This document shows, one piece after another, positions 1-12,516 of a DNA stretch of 64,000 nt. The first letter of the stretch is position 1. Each line of letters begins with the position of its first letter. Source of the stretch: Inia geoffrensis (taxonomy: Eukaryota; Chordata; Mammalia; Artiodactyla; Iniidae). The position numbers and the translations under genes were made by a program. The notes below the pieces were generated by a model, which was not told the DNA's origin, did no database searches, and saw only the letters and a list, made by a program, of their open reading frames with translations. The stretch spans positions 30,047,496 to 30,111,495 of the forward strand of contig CM070900.1 in the NCBI GenBank assembly GCA_036417435.1. Reading direction: 5' to 3'.

Positions 1-72
1 AGGATATCTAAATAGATGCATGGATGCTGACATTGAGAGCCCAGCCATAAAGATCTATCAAGAGGTCATTAG

Positions 73-155
73 AAAATGGATAACTAATAAGAACTTGCTG
101 TATAAAAAATAAATAAAATAAAATTCAAAAAAAAAAAACCAAAAAAAAAATATAT
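73..155 (+). mobile_element. Very short 5'-truncated L1 3' end
   Basis: The segment reads as the last bases of a cetartiodactyl-type L1 3'UTR (CTGTATAAAAAATAAATAAA followed by an impure A tail). The reverse complement of the same terminus appears in the L1 at 18493-18671. A direct repeat GGTCATTAGA flanks it (64-73 and 156-165), as expected for a target-site duplication. Only about 77 bases of L1 were copied. It is inert. Confidence 0.7.
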
Positions 156-369
156 GGTCATTAGAGATCTGGTGCAGCTGTTTCTAAAACAAAGAGACAT
201 ACTTGTTGGGATAGGCTATATACATATGAGGTGTGTAGCTGGGGATCTGGTAGCCTAAGAAATAGTATCACAAAGATTCACTGACTTAGAAGCAAGAGGT
301 CAGGCTCCAGTGCCCACTCTGGGCCCTACTCCTAACTGATGACGTTGTGGGAAGTAATTCAGAACAATG

Positions 370-605
370 AATGAGAACTTGGGCTCCAGATACAAGATGA
401 GCCTGGGCTTGATCCCTAACACTTACTACCTCCATGGCCTTGGGCATATGACATAAACTCTCTGCCTCAGTTTCTTCATCAGTCGAATGAGGATAGTAAT
501 GCTTTTCCCAAGGCATTATTGTGATCATCAAATGTAATAAAGTATGTTAAGCCTTAGCACGATGCCTGGTATAGACGAAGACTCATTAAATGTTAGTTAT
601 TATTA
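370..605 (+). repeat. MIR SINE, sense
   Basis: The order of phrases is typical of MIR: a region like 'gggcttgatccc', then 'ccttgggcatatgac', 'ctgcctcagtttcttcatc', and an end like 'attaaatgttagttattatt'. This is an ancient, diverged tRNA-derived SINE common to mammals. The antisense open frame of 81 codons over it is a chance frame. Confidence 0.75.
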
Positions 606-861
606 ATAAATGTTCATCATTACTATTAATAGTTTAGTAAATGTTGGGAGAATAACTTATGCATTCTGAGCCTATCTTCTCATCTGTGGAAAGAGAAATT
701 GGAATAGATTATTATGATAAAATGCTTCCAGCTCTAACATCCCACAGATGTGTAACTCCAATTTATTGCTGGTGAATACAGATGTCTCCTACAGATATAT
801 GATAGGATACTAATGCATTTTGGAAGATAAAATTGTTTAAGCGGACATTTTATTTCCTAAA

Positions 862-990
862 AGGTCCAAGGCATGAGCTCATTAAATCTTTACCACAACT
901 CTGTGCGTCAATAAGAGATGAGGAAACTGAGGCTCACACAGGTTAGGGGGTTGCCCGTGGTCACAGAGTTTCCAGGACTAAAAACCTAGG
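862..990 (-). repeat. MIR SINE fragment, antisense
   Basis: It contains 'gagatgaggaaactgaggctcacacaggtt' in broken form (about 920-945), followed by 'gttgcccgtggtcacagag', which is the reverse strand of the MIR core and tail. It is old and truncated. Confidence 0.7.
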
Positions 991-1354
991 TATGGCAGCA
1001 ACAGGACGGAGAAAGGAGAGTGAGGGCACAAGGTGGGAGATGAGCTTGTCAGAGCGTCTGGAGGACCAGGCAGCCCCGACAGTGTGCCATGCAGGCCCGC
1101 AAGATGCCAGCACTCCTTGTGAGGTGACTGAAACCCAGGCTCGGCAGCCAAGGGGAAGGAGAGGAGAGGGGGTGTCGGGTTAATTTATTTAACATAAATA
1201 ATGTATTCCTTAATTATCTGCCACATGATTAAGTAATTCTGATGTAAATAATTGAAATCAAGGGAAGGGGAGGACATCAAGTGCAGGGAGCTCTGTTCTT
1301 AAAAATATACTTGCAAGGTAGAGGACAATGTGGATTTCAAAGGAGGACTTCCTT

Positions 1355-1640
1355 AGACCATTTACGCATGGACACCGTGAGTGCCACGATGTGCCAGGCA
1401 TTGTGTAAGACTCTGGGAGTATAACAAGCTGAGTTCTCAACTTAGAGCAGTACACAATCTCACGAGGAAGCCAACTATGTAACCGAAAAACAGTATTTTA
1501 CACTGTTATCAGTCCTATGGCGGAACCGAGGAGAGAACAACCAATTGTGAGGAAGGTTAACTAAGGATGGACTCTAGTTGGAGCTTAAAATAGAACAAAC
1601 AGGAGAAGAGTTAGATGCCTGGGAGAAAGGGTGGGACGGA
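1355..1640 (-). repeat. L2 LINE 3' region, antisense
   Basis: The segment 'gatgtgccaggcattgtgta' followed by an 'agagttagatgcctgggag'-like stretch matches the antisense reading of the L2 3' end. It is highly diverged, and boundaries are approximate. Confidence 0.5.
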
Positions 1641-1684
1641 GGCTTGCCACAGTTCCTCTGGAGGTAGATACTATTACTAATTCA

Positions 1685-1713
1685 AGAGAGAGAGAGAGGG
1701 AGAGAGAGAGAGA
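1685..1713 (+). repeat. (GA)n simple repeat
   Basis: This is a short run of GA dinucleotides with one GG interruption. It is purine-only on the + strand. Confidence 0.9.
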
Positions 1714-1879
1714 CAGTGATAACCTGCTGTGAAAGAATTTAATTTGACCTACTCTTTATTGTTGTGAAAGTAACAAGTATACTGTTCTCAGTAAATTTTT
1801 AGCACAACCTTTTAAGGAATGGTAACTCAAAGATGCAGCCCGCCGAGAAAAAGCAAAGCTCAATTTGAGAAGGTAGGAA

Positions 1880-2150
1880 CGTGATGCTGGGAGAGCCTGT
1901 CTTTGGAGTCAAACTTCCTGTGTTTGAGTCCTGTCTCCATCTCTCAGGAACTGAGAGACTTCAGGCAGTTCACTTTTACCTCTCTAAGCTCCAGCTTTTT
2001 CATCTCTAAAAGGAAGATAACGGTAATACTACTACTACTGTCTCCTCTGTAAAGTTTAAATGAAATAATGCATATACTGAGGATAACACAGAGACTGAGA
2101 AATAGTAGGTGATCTACAATGTTTAACTGTTGTTATCAGCAGCATTACTA
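1880..2150 (+). repeat. MIR SINE, sense
   Basis: Phrases in order: 'tttggagtcaaacttcctg', 'tttgagtcctgtctcc', 'cttcaggcagttcactttt', 'tttttcatctctaaaagga', then 'taaatgaaataatgcatata' and 'taggtgatctac'. This matches the full order of a nearly complete MIR. Nothing coding overlaps it. Confidence 0.75.
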
Positions 2151-3606
2151 TTAATTACTATTTCTAGAGGGGCTTAGAAACCTCAGAACCTCTGGGAGCC
2201 TGAGAAACACTGACAACCTTTCTGAGACTGAAGAAATAATCTTTCAATGTTGAGAGAAATCCACGTATGTATAATACCATACACGTAAGGTATAGCATTA
2301 CTTATCAAATTTACGGAATTTAAATTTTGGTTTAAATTTTAAAAGTATAGAACTTCCTACTATTGAGAATAAAGACTTGACTGGCTTTTCTACTTACTGG
2401 CTCTGTTATTTTGAATGTCATTTACCAAAGATACAACTTTTTCTCATCTGAAAAAAATGGGCTCTCGTGTCCCTAACTCAGGAAAGGAATACCCAGAGAT
2501 GGATTTGGAAAATAAATGATAATAAAAAATAACAACTGTGAGTTTTAGGGTATGGTATTATATATCAAAATCAAAGCAACAGCTCCTGCCCTAACATCCT
2601 TCACAAAAAGCTGAACACTTCTTTCCACTAAGCCCCTTTGCAACTACTTTTATGAATTATCCTATTTCTATAAAATGCTTGGATGACTGAGGGTTTTTTC
2701 CATCTCATCTGGGCCTCCTCATCTTCTGCAGCCTCAGTCTGCGGCTAAAGTCTCTCGTTCTTGACACACAAAGTCCCACCTATGGGTGTAAGGCGTCCAG
2801 AACACTGACTAGTCTTCTTGCTTCCCCTTTTGCTGCTTCGCTGGAATAACCAGACCGGACTATTGGCTTGTAAAATTCACCATATTTTTCTTCCTCACAT
2901 GCATCCTGAATCTCAAATTTAACAGGTTAAGTAGACTACTGGCGGTTGCCTTAAGGATGAAGATCTGTTGAAAGGACAGAATTCAGCCCCTACAAAATGA
3001 TGAATGTTAGGACCATTGAGCTTCCCAAATGACACTCAACGGTAAAAGAGAGAATTGTAAAATATGCAACCTAGCAGTTGGTGTGTCTCATGCCCCATTT
3101 ATCATGAATAACGGTTAGGGTTTGGTTATAAGTAACAGAAACTAAGTCTGGCTAACTTAAACTAATTTAAAAAGGAAAATCTAAATATAAGAAAACATGA
3201 GCAATCAAACCTCTGAAAAGACAGTAATGGGGCAAGCCTGAGTGTCAAAATTCAGGAAGCAAAGGAGAATCTCTTCATGGTTCTATGGCTGAGATGGAGC
3301 CCTGCCAACCCTTTCCTGCCTGTATATCATTCATGAAAGATTCAGGTGCCCAAAGGAGAGTCTGGCTGGCCTACTGGGGTCAGGTTCTATCCTCTGGTCA
3401 GAGGAAAACAAGACACCTTGAATGAATACCACACAAAGACTATACATGTTGGGCAAAGTATAGTTTTTCAAAGGAAAAATGAAATGCTGGTTCTAAAAGA
3501 AGGGGGAATGGATGCTGGGCAGGCAAAAACAACAGATGTCCACTGCAGCAGGTCTATTTGGTGTACATTTGATGAGCCAAAAGACCAGAAACTATGCAAA
3601 GACACA

Positions 3607-3609
<3 letters not shown>
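2151..3609. other. Unique or unrecognised sequence
   Basis: I see no gene here. Part of 3105-3340 (beginning near 'tataagtaacagaaact') has the feel of an old dispersed repeat, but I cannot name it. Composition is AT-rich and there is no long frame. Confidence 0.5.

Positions 3610-3610
<1 letters not shown>

Positions 3611-3683
<73 letters not shown>
3611..3683 (+). repeat. Compound microsatellite (CT)n(CA)n
   Basis: About 25 uninterrupted CT units (3611-3661) pass directly into about 11 CA units (3662-3683). Both tracts are perfect, so the locus is probably length-polymorphic. Open frames of 70-118 codons cross it in several frames and read as Ser-Leu or Thr-His dipeptide runs. They are products of the repeat, not genes. 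Confidence 0.95.
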
Positions 3684-4794
3684 ATTCTGTGTTAATTCCT
3701 AGAGAAAGCCCACCTCATTTGATTGACTTCATTCCCCTTTGATTCACTTCTTGCTTTTCAAAAACAATGTCATCTTCTCTCCAATCTCACTCCTTCTGCC
3801 CAGTTTCCCACATAGCATATTTGCTACAGCTAGGGTATTTCCAAAACGTAGTCAGCTAAGTACACAATTCTACCCCACTCCTGTTATTGAATACAAATGG
3901 TGCCAAAGATAGAAGTATTATGCACATTTTTGATAAAAATTGTTCCAAATTACCTTGCATTATTTTTAGTCAGGGAAAAAAATGGAAGTATTTTTGTTAA
4001 GCAATGATCTACTCTTGTTGTCATATGCTGCCCTGAAGACACATCATATATCTTTCCTCTAATGAAGTGTTTTCTAGAAATTAGAATATAGTCCTCTGTT
4101 TCCAATCTTTAGATTCTGCGGATTGCTATGGTAACCCTGGGTTTCTTGATTTATAAATTTCTTCCTTTGTAAAAGAAATAATTTTAGTTTAATTTACTAA
4201 TGGATTTTAACTCAATCTATAATAACAAATAAATCCAACCATACTTCTTTTTATTAAAAATCTGTAATCGGAATTTTGCAAATGAAGAGGTTGTTTCTCA
4301 AAGACCCTGAGAGGTAATATATAGTAGGAAAAACAAGAAAATGTGAATAAAGCAACATATCAAAGCCAAAATACAGTAGCAACTTCAACAGCAATTTCTT
4401 TTAAAAAACAGCATTTATCTTAGAAGATCAAAAGATAAGCTTGGAACAGTGATCAGTCTACCAAAAAAAAAAAAAAAAATCACAAAATGAAACTCCCAAA
4501 TTCATGAAACATTGTGCTCAAGAATGCATGTATTTATTTATTCTTTGCTTCGAAAAATCTTAGAATGTAGATTCAAATGGACAAATCCAAGTGATATTTT
4601 GACACATAACATCAAGGCTAAATGTGTCCTAGTTTACTTCAGTTCCTGCTTTACTTATACTGGATTCAACTTAGGATCCAAAAAAACTACTGAAAATTGT
4701 AACTTGAAACAAAGTGAAAAGTCGTAACAACTCTAGCTGTCTGTCATCTGGTTCTGTGTTTATCCCATTTGTAAAATCAACAGGGAAGTTTAAT
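3684..4794. other. Unique or unrecognised sequence
   Basis: AT-rich DNA with a 17-base A run near 4463. No TSD was found around that run, so I do not call a retrocopy. No recognisable gene or repeat. Confidence 0.5.
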
Positions 4795-5020
4795 GAAAAG
4801 AGAATTGGGCCAAGAATCAGAAGACTTCAACTTCTATTGTAAACTCTACGATCTCTGTGCTGTGTGTCCTTAGGCAAGTCATGGAAACACTCTTTTGAAT
4901 TGTGTCTTTTAAGACCCTGCCCAGCCTACATCAGATGATATTGTCATGCTGTAAGGATTAAATGAGATAAGGGTACCAAAGGCTTTGAAATTTACAGAGT
5001 GACTCAGGTGTAGGGTATTG
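4795..5020 (+). repeat. MIR SINE, sense
   Basis: Phrases such as 'aagaatcagaagacttcaac', 'ccttaggcaagtcatgg' and 'taaggattaaatgagataag' are in MIR order. It is diverged. Confidence 0.7.
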
Positions 5021-5660
5021 TACTGAACAGGGCTAAATCATGACATCAGCTTCCTCAGCAGGAGCTAGTGATATTCTGGAACTCTGCTCCCTCACAGAAG
5101 AGCCTTGTACATCTCATGACTTTTCCACATGGTTCCAGGAAGGACAAGAAGGGCCAGAGGGTGGCAGTTCTCTAATTGAAGCACAACATAAGAACTTTGT
5201 AAGAGTAAATGTTGTCAAAATAAAGCATGGGCTACCTAGGGAGGCAGTGAGGAGGCTTCCAGAGATTGCACGATTTATTTTCTAAGGTTCATTTCATAAG
5301 TATCTATTTCCTTGTATCTGCCCCAGATTGAACAAAAACAGGTGTCATTTCTGTTCTCCAAAGAAGAATAATTAAGCCTCTGTTTTGTGTAGTTACCCAG
5401 TTCTTAGAAGAAAAGTCTTCCTCCTTCCCAAACTGCGGGCATCCTCAAATGCTAATATGTGAAGTACGCCCCTTTTGATTATGTCTGTTAAAATTTAAGT
5501 ACCCCTCATATATATCTTAGTTTATAGCATTGTCTAAGCCAAACATTCGTAAATTTATAGTTCTTCCTAGGGTGATCTTACCTGTAGATCTGAATGAATA
5601 GTGAGCCGCTTTGCACAGCCCCATCTTTGCTCAAGGGGAAACAGTACAGAGGAGGAAAAG
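5021..5660. other. Unique or unrecognised sequence
   Basis: It includes an 81-codon frame at 5040-5285 with no recognisable domain. I see no splice context or similarity supporting it as an exon. A stretch near 5215-5270 may be an old LINE 3' end, but I cannot establish this. Confidence 0.4.
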
Positions 5661-5664
5661 GAAC

Positions 5665-5825
5665 ATGGGTCTTGGAATTAGAAGGCCTCTGTGGGAGTCT
5701 AGGTTGGGCCACTTGTCAGTTGTTGGATCTGACTGGAAGTTTCCAGACTTGGAGAACAAAACTACTGCTACTACTCTCTCAAGGTTGTAGGTCTGTGCTC
5801 TGGGAGCGTTTGCTGAGTAAGCAAG
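5665..5825 (+). repeat. MIR SINE fragment, sense
   Basis: The phrases 'cttggaattagaaggcctct', 'gggccacttgtcagttgttg' and 'gatctgactggaagtttcc' match the middle of MIR. The overlapping frames of 75-80 codons are chance. Confidence 0.6.
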
Positions 5826-6429
5826 CCCATGCTTGACTGTGAGTGAAGAATAACTCATGATTTTAGCACGGCCTACTTTTTGCTTCTTTATCTTCTATAA
5901 AAAAAGTATCTCATTTTTTCTGGTTTTAAAATAACATGTGTCTGCCATGGAAAATTTGGAAAATATGGAAGTACAAAGAAAAAAGTAAAACTCTCTCTTA
6001 TTCATTCCCCATGTATAATCACTGCCAACGTTTTGTGGTATTTCTTTCTAGTGGGTATGTATACATGTTTACGTATGGTACAATACATTCTGTGTGTATT
6101 ATTTTTTTTCTCATAACATGCTATTACACATGTTTTCCATGTTTGTTACTATTCTGAGAAAACATGACTTTATAGCTCCTTAAAATGCCATAATATGACT
6201 TTGCCAAGTGTGCTTTTGCCTGCCCTGAATTTCACTTTCTTAAAAAAATTATTTTGGAAGTGAAATCTCAGTTTAAAAAAAATCAGCAAAACAGAAGTTT
6301 AAAGTAAAAATACTGAAGATTCTATTTACTCCCCGTTGTCCTGCAAGATATATTCTATAGCACGTTCTCTGTATGCTTGCAGAAGTTTTTCTGTACATTC
6401 ACAAAAATAATTTCTATATTCTCACTACT
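5826..6429. other. Unique AT-rich sequence
   Basis: No gene, RNA or clear repeat is recognisable. Confidence 0.5.
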
Positions 6430-6575
6430 CAAGATCTGTAACATCAGCATTCTCTTGGAGCTTATTGGAAGCAGAGAATCTCAGATCCCATCCCAGACCC
6501 ACTAAACCAACTCTGCATTTTAACAACATCTCAAGGAATTTGTACACATATTAAGGTTTGAGAAGCTGGTCTGCA
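6430..6575 (+). repeat. MER20 (hAT-Charlie MITE), sense
   Basis: Phrases 'acatcagcattctcttggag', 'gcagagaatctcagatccc', 'agacccactaaaccaactct' and 'aaggtttgagaagctgg' follow the MER20 consensus order. It is a non-autonomous DNA transposon fossil. Confidence 0.7.
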
Positions 6576-6629
6576 TCAGAGAGCTTTGGAGCCAAATCCA
6601 GGCTGCTGCCTCTTTTGTATAGCATGCCA

Positions 6630-6900
6630 AATATGAGTACTTTTTTATATTTTCAAATGGTTGAAAACAAATCAAAAGAAGATCGCTATTTTGTGACATA
6701 AGAAAATTATATAAAATTCAAAGTTCAGTGTCCATAAAGTTTAATTGAACATAGCCATGCCTGTTTGTTAATGTATTGTCTGTGGCTGCTTTAGTGCTGC
6801 AGTGACAGAGTTGTGCAATTGTGACAGAGACGTTATGGCCTACAGAGCCTAAAACATTTATTTTCTGTCCTTTACAAAAAAAGTTTGCAACCCTGGTTTA
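6630..6900 (+). repeat. MER58-like hAT MITE
   Basis: The order 'tttcaaatggttgaaaacaa', 'ttcagtgtccataaagttta', 'attgtctgtggctgctttag', 'ggcctacagagcctaaaaca' and 'aaaaagtttgcaaccctgg' is that of the hAT-Charlie MITE that I know as MER58. Related copies occur at 26520, 29700, 43475 and 51243. The family name is from memory. Confidence 0.6.
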
Positions 6901-7129
6901 TCTGGCAGGGTACCTAGGATGGTGAGCATGTAAGTCAATTTCTTTATATATATGCATATGATTAAATGAACTAAAAGCAAACAACCCAATATTTCAGAAA
7001 CTGTATGTATATTACATTTCATAACCATTTGGTGATATTTATATTTAATATTTGCATATTTGCTTATTTTCTCTCTTCACACTAGAAACAAGTTTCAAGA
7101 GACCACCCTGTTTACTGAAGACACACATT

Positions 7130-7270
7130 ACAGACACTCAATAAATATTTGCTGAATTTTTGACATTCACAATAATATCATGAGGTAGGTATGATTATTA
7201 TTCATATCTATACATAAAATAAAAATAGGAAATTATCTGCCTAGGATCACAGACAAATTAAGTGACAAAG
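7130..7270 (-). repeat. MIR/L2-type fragment, antisense
   Basis: The part 'acactcaataaatatttgctg' looks like an L2 or MIR tail. 'atatcatgaggtaggtatga' and 'tctgcctaggatcacagac' are antisense MIR. Two old pieces may abut here. Confidence 0.5.
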
Positions 7271-8468
7271 AGGGCAAATATTTTCTGCTAGAAATGTGTT
7301 TTCTGTTCTGCTTTTTCTTTGAAGAACTTTAACGGAAAATTTAGAGAAGAAATGGAGTGACCATTCCTTTATGTGCATTAAAAAATAAAGAATGTATTTG
7401 GTTGGAACATTAAAGATACGGTTTAGAGAAGTTCTAAGACCTGCTATATTTACATAGCCATTGGCCACCAGAGCTCGGATTTCAAAGCACTCAGTATAAC
7501 TTCAGACCCCACCCTCCGGCCACTAGACTCCGAAAACCGAATGATATGAGTCAGATTGCAGAGGGCCATTTAGTTGTCTATTGTGAAAGTATGAAATTGG
7601 CTCAAAGATCTTTGATCTCAGAAATAAACTGCTAGTTGGCATCAGCTGCTTAGTCAAGCACTTTAGTGATAAATTCAGGAAAGACTCTTGAGTTATAGAA
7701 AGAAACCTTGGGAGAGGCAGGAACACAGGTAAACCATGAGGAACTGGTGAAACTCTATCCAAAAGCAGCAAAGAGGAGGGTACCAACCTTGGCTGATCTG
7801 ACCTAGGATGGCAAGATAGAGCATAAAGGAAGAATAATTAGTAAGATAAAGAGTAGAGGGAAATAGGTAAGTAAGAGAAAGGAAACCGGTGCTCCCTGTG
7901 CAAGAGCATGAGGGGTTTAGAGGGATTGGGGTTTTAGGTCTATGAATTTTTCTCTCATCTCTAACTGATGCCAACATCTCAAGTTGTTGCAAAGGAGCAG
8001 AGAATTACCATACCCAGATACTGATTTAATTATGAAAACAAGACTCTGGCAAGGAATCCTGCCATTTGCTCGCGGGTAGCCCTGTGAGTGAACTCACTTG
8101 TTGGAATTTGGCTGCTTTTAAGGGTTTATTAATCCAACATTTTGATTTGCACGTTGTTTCAAATTTGCAAGGTACTAACATCAGCATTTCCATGGCTGGG
8201 CCTGAGGAAACTATGTTTGTCTTAAGACAAAAGAGGTGATAAGGATGACATTGCTGCTGAAATACCTGGGCTTATGATGGGTTGGGGGCTTTGGGACCCA
8301 AGAGTCTTGTTTAGCTTGGCAGAGGGCATTTTCTCTAAGGTACAATGGCAGGAGGAGACCAAAGTATCTTAGAGCTAACTCTCTTTGCTGCTCAAGTAAT
8401 TACTTTGCATGTGCATTTTACCCGTGTGTGTTAAAATATGGTATGGTATTTCAAAATATGTTTTCATC
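7271..8468. other. Unique or unrecognised sequence
   Basis: Two minus-strand frames of 87 and 99 codons (7523-7786, 7693-7992) overlap in different frames and show no domain. I treat both as chance. Confidence 0.5.
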
Positions 8469-8661
8469 GGGCTTCCCTGGTGGCTCAGTGGTTGAGTGTC
8501 CGCCTGCCGATGCAGGGGAGGTGGGTTCGTGCCCGGGTCCGGGAAGATCCCACATGCCACGGAGCGGCTGGGCCTGTGCGCAATGGCCGCTGGGCCTGCG
8601 TGTCCGGAGCCTGTGCTCTGCAACGGGAGAGGCCCGCATACCAAAAAATATATATATATAT
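8469..8661 (+). mobile_element. CHR-type tRNA-derived SINE
   Basis: The head GGGCTTCCCTGGTGGCTCAG contains an A-box-like stretch, and GGTTCGTGCCC at about 8523 is the B-box-like element of the RNA polymerase III promoter. The body runs to 'ggcccgcataccaaaaaa' and ends in a TA-rich tail. Compared with other copies it lacks part of the 3' end (the 'cacaacagtgaga' block). Open frames of 61-112 codons on both strands lie in it and are repeat shadows. Confidence 0.9.
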
Positions 8662-9559
8662 TTTTATCACACAACAGCCCTGAACTTATCATTTTAATGT
8701 GCTGAAATTTCATTAAACAGTTTTATTCACTAAAGATGAAACTTTCAGAAAGAATGAAAATAGGTTTTTTGCTTACCTAAAAATAATTAGTTATTCCCCA
8801 AACCAAAAGGACAATTGTTAATTTACTAGGGAATCTCACTTACAAGTCAGTTCCACACCACGATCTTCACATCTCTTTTATAACCAAGCTCTTATAAATC
8901 ATGGCAGAAGATTCCTTTGTTCTCCAAAAATGTCCCCTTTTTCTTTTTATTCTTAGAATCAGCTAGTCAGGTACGGTCAGAGCATGGCATTTTATCATCA
9001 TTGATCTATGCATTGCCCTTTTTTGCTTTTATTCTTCATGTCTGTTTTATTTCATTTTATCTGCATTTTCCTACACCTCCCCACCCTCAAAAGGCAACTG
9101 TACTCATGTGTTTGTGTATCATTTGTTTGGTATAGGGTTGACAGACAAAACACAGGACCCACAGTTAGATATGAATTTCCAATAAACTACAAATAACTTT
9201 TTAGTATGAGTAAGTATCAAACATTGTATGGGACATACTTATACTAAATATTTGGCCCAAGCTTATACTAAAAAAAAATTCATATTTTATCTGAAATTCA
9301 AATTTAACTCAGTATCCTGCAGTTTTATTTGCTAAGTCAGGTAATCATCGATTGGTGCAATCTGTACAATGTTTCTTATTTTGCTGTATGTATCTTAGTA
9401 TATTTTAACAATAAACGGATAATTCTCTGTCTCTCTCATTTTTATACTCATTACACTATTTTTACAATCCACCTATCTGCCTTTGGGTCATCCAGTTTTA
9501 CTTGTTTCTGTGAGGTCTTCCTTGTACTTCATGGCATATATCTGCCACTGGGGACCTAT
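8662..9559. other. Unique or unrecognised sequence
   Basis: AT-rich, with frames of 62-82 codons but no recognisable protein family. The CCCCACCCTC-type stretch near 9080 is not long enough to be notable. Confidence 0.5.
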
Positions 9560-10210
9560 CTAATAACCCACCGCTAGATACTCAGGTTGGGATAGGCCCT
9601 AATTTCCAATCACCATGAGCAATATTATGATGAGCATGCTCAGGGTCACAACTGCTTGGTCATGTGTCTGTGTGCATGTGTTCAGTGTGTGTCTGTGTAC
9701 ATATAAAACATAAATACATATTTATGTATATATGTTTAGTATGCATACTGTGTATATATACTCCTACGCACTGCATTTGAATAAGACCCACCAAGTGATT
9801 TTCAGAGCAATGGCAATAGTCTCCAATCCTACCACCATTTGGTGTTTTCCTATATTTTAATTTTTTGCTTATTTACTAGGTATAAAGTAATAGCTCATGT
9901 TTGTCTTAGTTTAATTACTAATAAATTTCAGAAACTTTTGATATACTTGTGATCCTCTGGAGATTCCTCTTACAGAAATTGCCTGTTCCTATCCTTTGCC
10001 ATTTTTTTTAGAGTTGTATTCTTTTTGTTGACTTGTAGGAGTTCTTTGTGAATTCTAGATATTAATCCTCTGTCCTCTCATTCTTGAGGCAGTCTTAGCA
10101 AAAGTCTGAAAATCTTTTCAAGGAACTGACTTTTGCTTTTTACTAACTTTTAATGTGTTAGATGCATAGGTGTGATATCATCTTGCTCTAATGTTCTTTC
10201 TACAAGTAGG
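9560..10210 (-). repeat. Ancient L1 (L1M) ORF2/3' fragment, antisense
   Basis: The region 'ttgttgacttgtaggagttc' then 'tgaattctagatattaatcc' is antisense L1 sequence near the 3' part of ORF2. 'caccatttggtgttttccta' fits just upstream. A TG/TATA-rich stretch (about 9670-9770) interrupts it. The left boundary is uncertain. Confidence 0.5.
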
Positions 10211-11240
10211 CAACCTCCTTTTTTGACCCTTATTCTTGTAGAGGTTAGATTGCTGAGTGGTTTCTCCCCGGCAGTACACCAGTGCTCAGGATGAATTCTA
10301 CAATATTATCTTGCGCATGTTAAGGAAAAGGGGCATCTTATGAAGACAAGAGTCAAAAGAGAAAAAGGAGAGAAGATCCCCGCATTTTCCGAACATCTCA
10401 CGGAGAGGTGGAATAGGACCATGGACCCATAGCATGAGTCTATTTTTCAAGGGTCAGAACTGAAACCCTTTTTGAGCTCTTTCATAGAGAAAATTTATCA
10501 ATGAAAACCCCTGTGGGTGCTAGGTATTTTGAATACAGATAATGGCTCTTTATAGGAGTTGTCTGTAATTATCTCTCTTCCAGTTGCAGGGGAAGGGCCA
10601 TTAATCTCATGGCAAACTGAGTTCAGATGCATTCTTTCTTCCTGATAGAAAGGAGAAATGTGAGACTGAATCCAGCTTGTTCCTTTTTTCAGGTAACCCA
10701 GAGCAAAATCCTGGACAAATATGTTCATTATACCACATTTTTCCCCTTCAAATTATATTTTGTCAGATATTAAGAGTACTATTCCATTTTAGTTTCCACA
10801 CTCATATTTACCTGGTCTGTAAGTTTCTATCTTATTTTTAACATTTTTGAAACTTTTTTGTGTTAAATATCTCTTTTTAAAAGATAATTTTGTTAGATCA
10901 TATTTGCTATGTTTAAAAATACAGTCTGAGGTTGTCTGGTGTTTCTCTATTATAAATATTTTAATTATTTTTATAGAACAGTTCTGCTGTTTCATTTGAT
11001 ATATTTCATATTCTGCACTTTTCTCCTTCACCTTCTCCTTTCCTACTTTGCTCTGTATAAAGTTTTGTTCTTCATATTTGCAATTATATGTTACACATCT
11101 GTACTCAAGTTTTTGCCTTTAATATAAGACCAAGGTTATGTCTATTCATTCATTAATTTCTTAAACTTATCAATATCTATATCTCCTTCCATACTGTCTG
11201 TATTTGCATTCTGGATTGCTCTGAATTGTTAAGAATACAT

Positions 11241-11293
<53 letters not shown>

Positions 11294-11384
11294 TCTCCTT
11301 TTTTAAGAAAACCTAAGCATAACCAAGTTATTTGATTTCCCCTACCTCCTATATCACTTAAAAAATCCTCCTGGAATTGTTTTC
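10211..11384. other. Unique sequence with a CT microsatellite
   Basis: No gene is seen. A (CT)n tract lies at about 11243-11298. Frames of 62-80 codons on both strands are AT-driven and unremarkable. Confidence 0.5.
11243..11298 (+). repeat. (CT)n microsatellite
   Basis: About 24 CT units with a single C interruption near the 3' end. It lies roughly 90 bases upstream of the L1 fragment. Confidence 0.9.
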
Positions 11385-12516
11385 TTCTCCTATGACATGA
11401 TATTATACACAGAAAATGCTAAAGACTACCAAAAAACTGTTTGAACTAATTAATTCAGTAAAGTTGCAGAGTACAAATCAATATGCAAAAATCTGTTGTG
11501 TTTCTATACACTAAAAATGAACTATCGGAAAGAGAAATTAGGAAAATAATCCTATTTACAATTGCATCAAAAAGCATAAAATACCTAGGAATAAATTTAA
11601 CCAAGGAGGTGAAAGACCGGTACACTGAAATCTGTAAGACACTGTTGAAAGAAATTGAAGAAGACACACATAAATGGAAAGATATTCCATGCTCATAGGT
11701 TGGAAGAATTAATATTGTTAAAATGTCCATACTACCCAAAGGAATCTACAGACTCAATGCCACCCTATCAAAATTCCAAAGGCACTTTTTGGAATGAAAA
11801 CAGAAATAGAACAAACAATCCTCAAATTTGTATGGAACCACAAAAGACCCCAAATAGCCAAAGCAATCTTGAAAAAGAAGAACAGAGCTAGAGACATACC
11901 ACTTCCCAATTTCAAACTATACTACAAAGTTATAGTAATCAAAACAGTATAGTATGGGCATTAAAAAAAAGAAAAAACAGACACATGGATCAGTGGAACA
12001 AAGTAGATAGCCCAGAAATAAACCCAAGCATATTTGGTCAATTAATTTATGACAAAGGGGCTAAGAATATACCATGGGGGGAAAACAGTCTCTTCAATAA
12101 ATGGTGTTGGGAAAACTGGACAGCCACATGCAAAAGAAGGAAACTGTACCATTATCTTACACCATACACAAAAATTAACACAAAATGAATTAAAGACTTG
12201 AATGTAAAACCTGACACTATAAAATTCCTAGAACAAAACATAGGCAGTAAGCCCTTGACATGGGTCTTGGCAATCGTTTTTAGAATTTGACACCAAAAGC
12301 AAAGGCAACAAAAGCAAAAATAAACAAGTGAGACTACATCAAACTAAAAAGCTTCTGCACAGCAAAGGAAACCATCAACAGAATAAAAAGGCAACCTACT
12401 AAATGGGAGAAAACATTTACAAATCATATATGTGATAAGGGGTTAATATACAAAATACATAAAGAACACATACAACTCAATTTCAAAAAAAAGTCTGATT
12501 AAAAAATGGGCAGAAA

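Noticed and set aside
4463..4479. Long A run, possible tail of a processed pseudogene
   Set aside because: No recognisable retrocopied gene upstream and no flanking target-site duplication. The same holds for A runs near 22021, 38198 and 42514.
8523..8533. tRNA-like A and B boxes in CHR SINEs as tRNA genes
   Set aside because: The boxes are the pol III promoter of a tRNA-derived SINE. No copy can fold into a full tRNA cloverleaf with a proper acceptor stem and anticodon loop.
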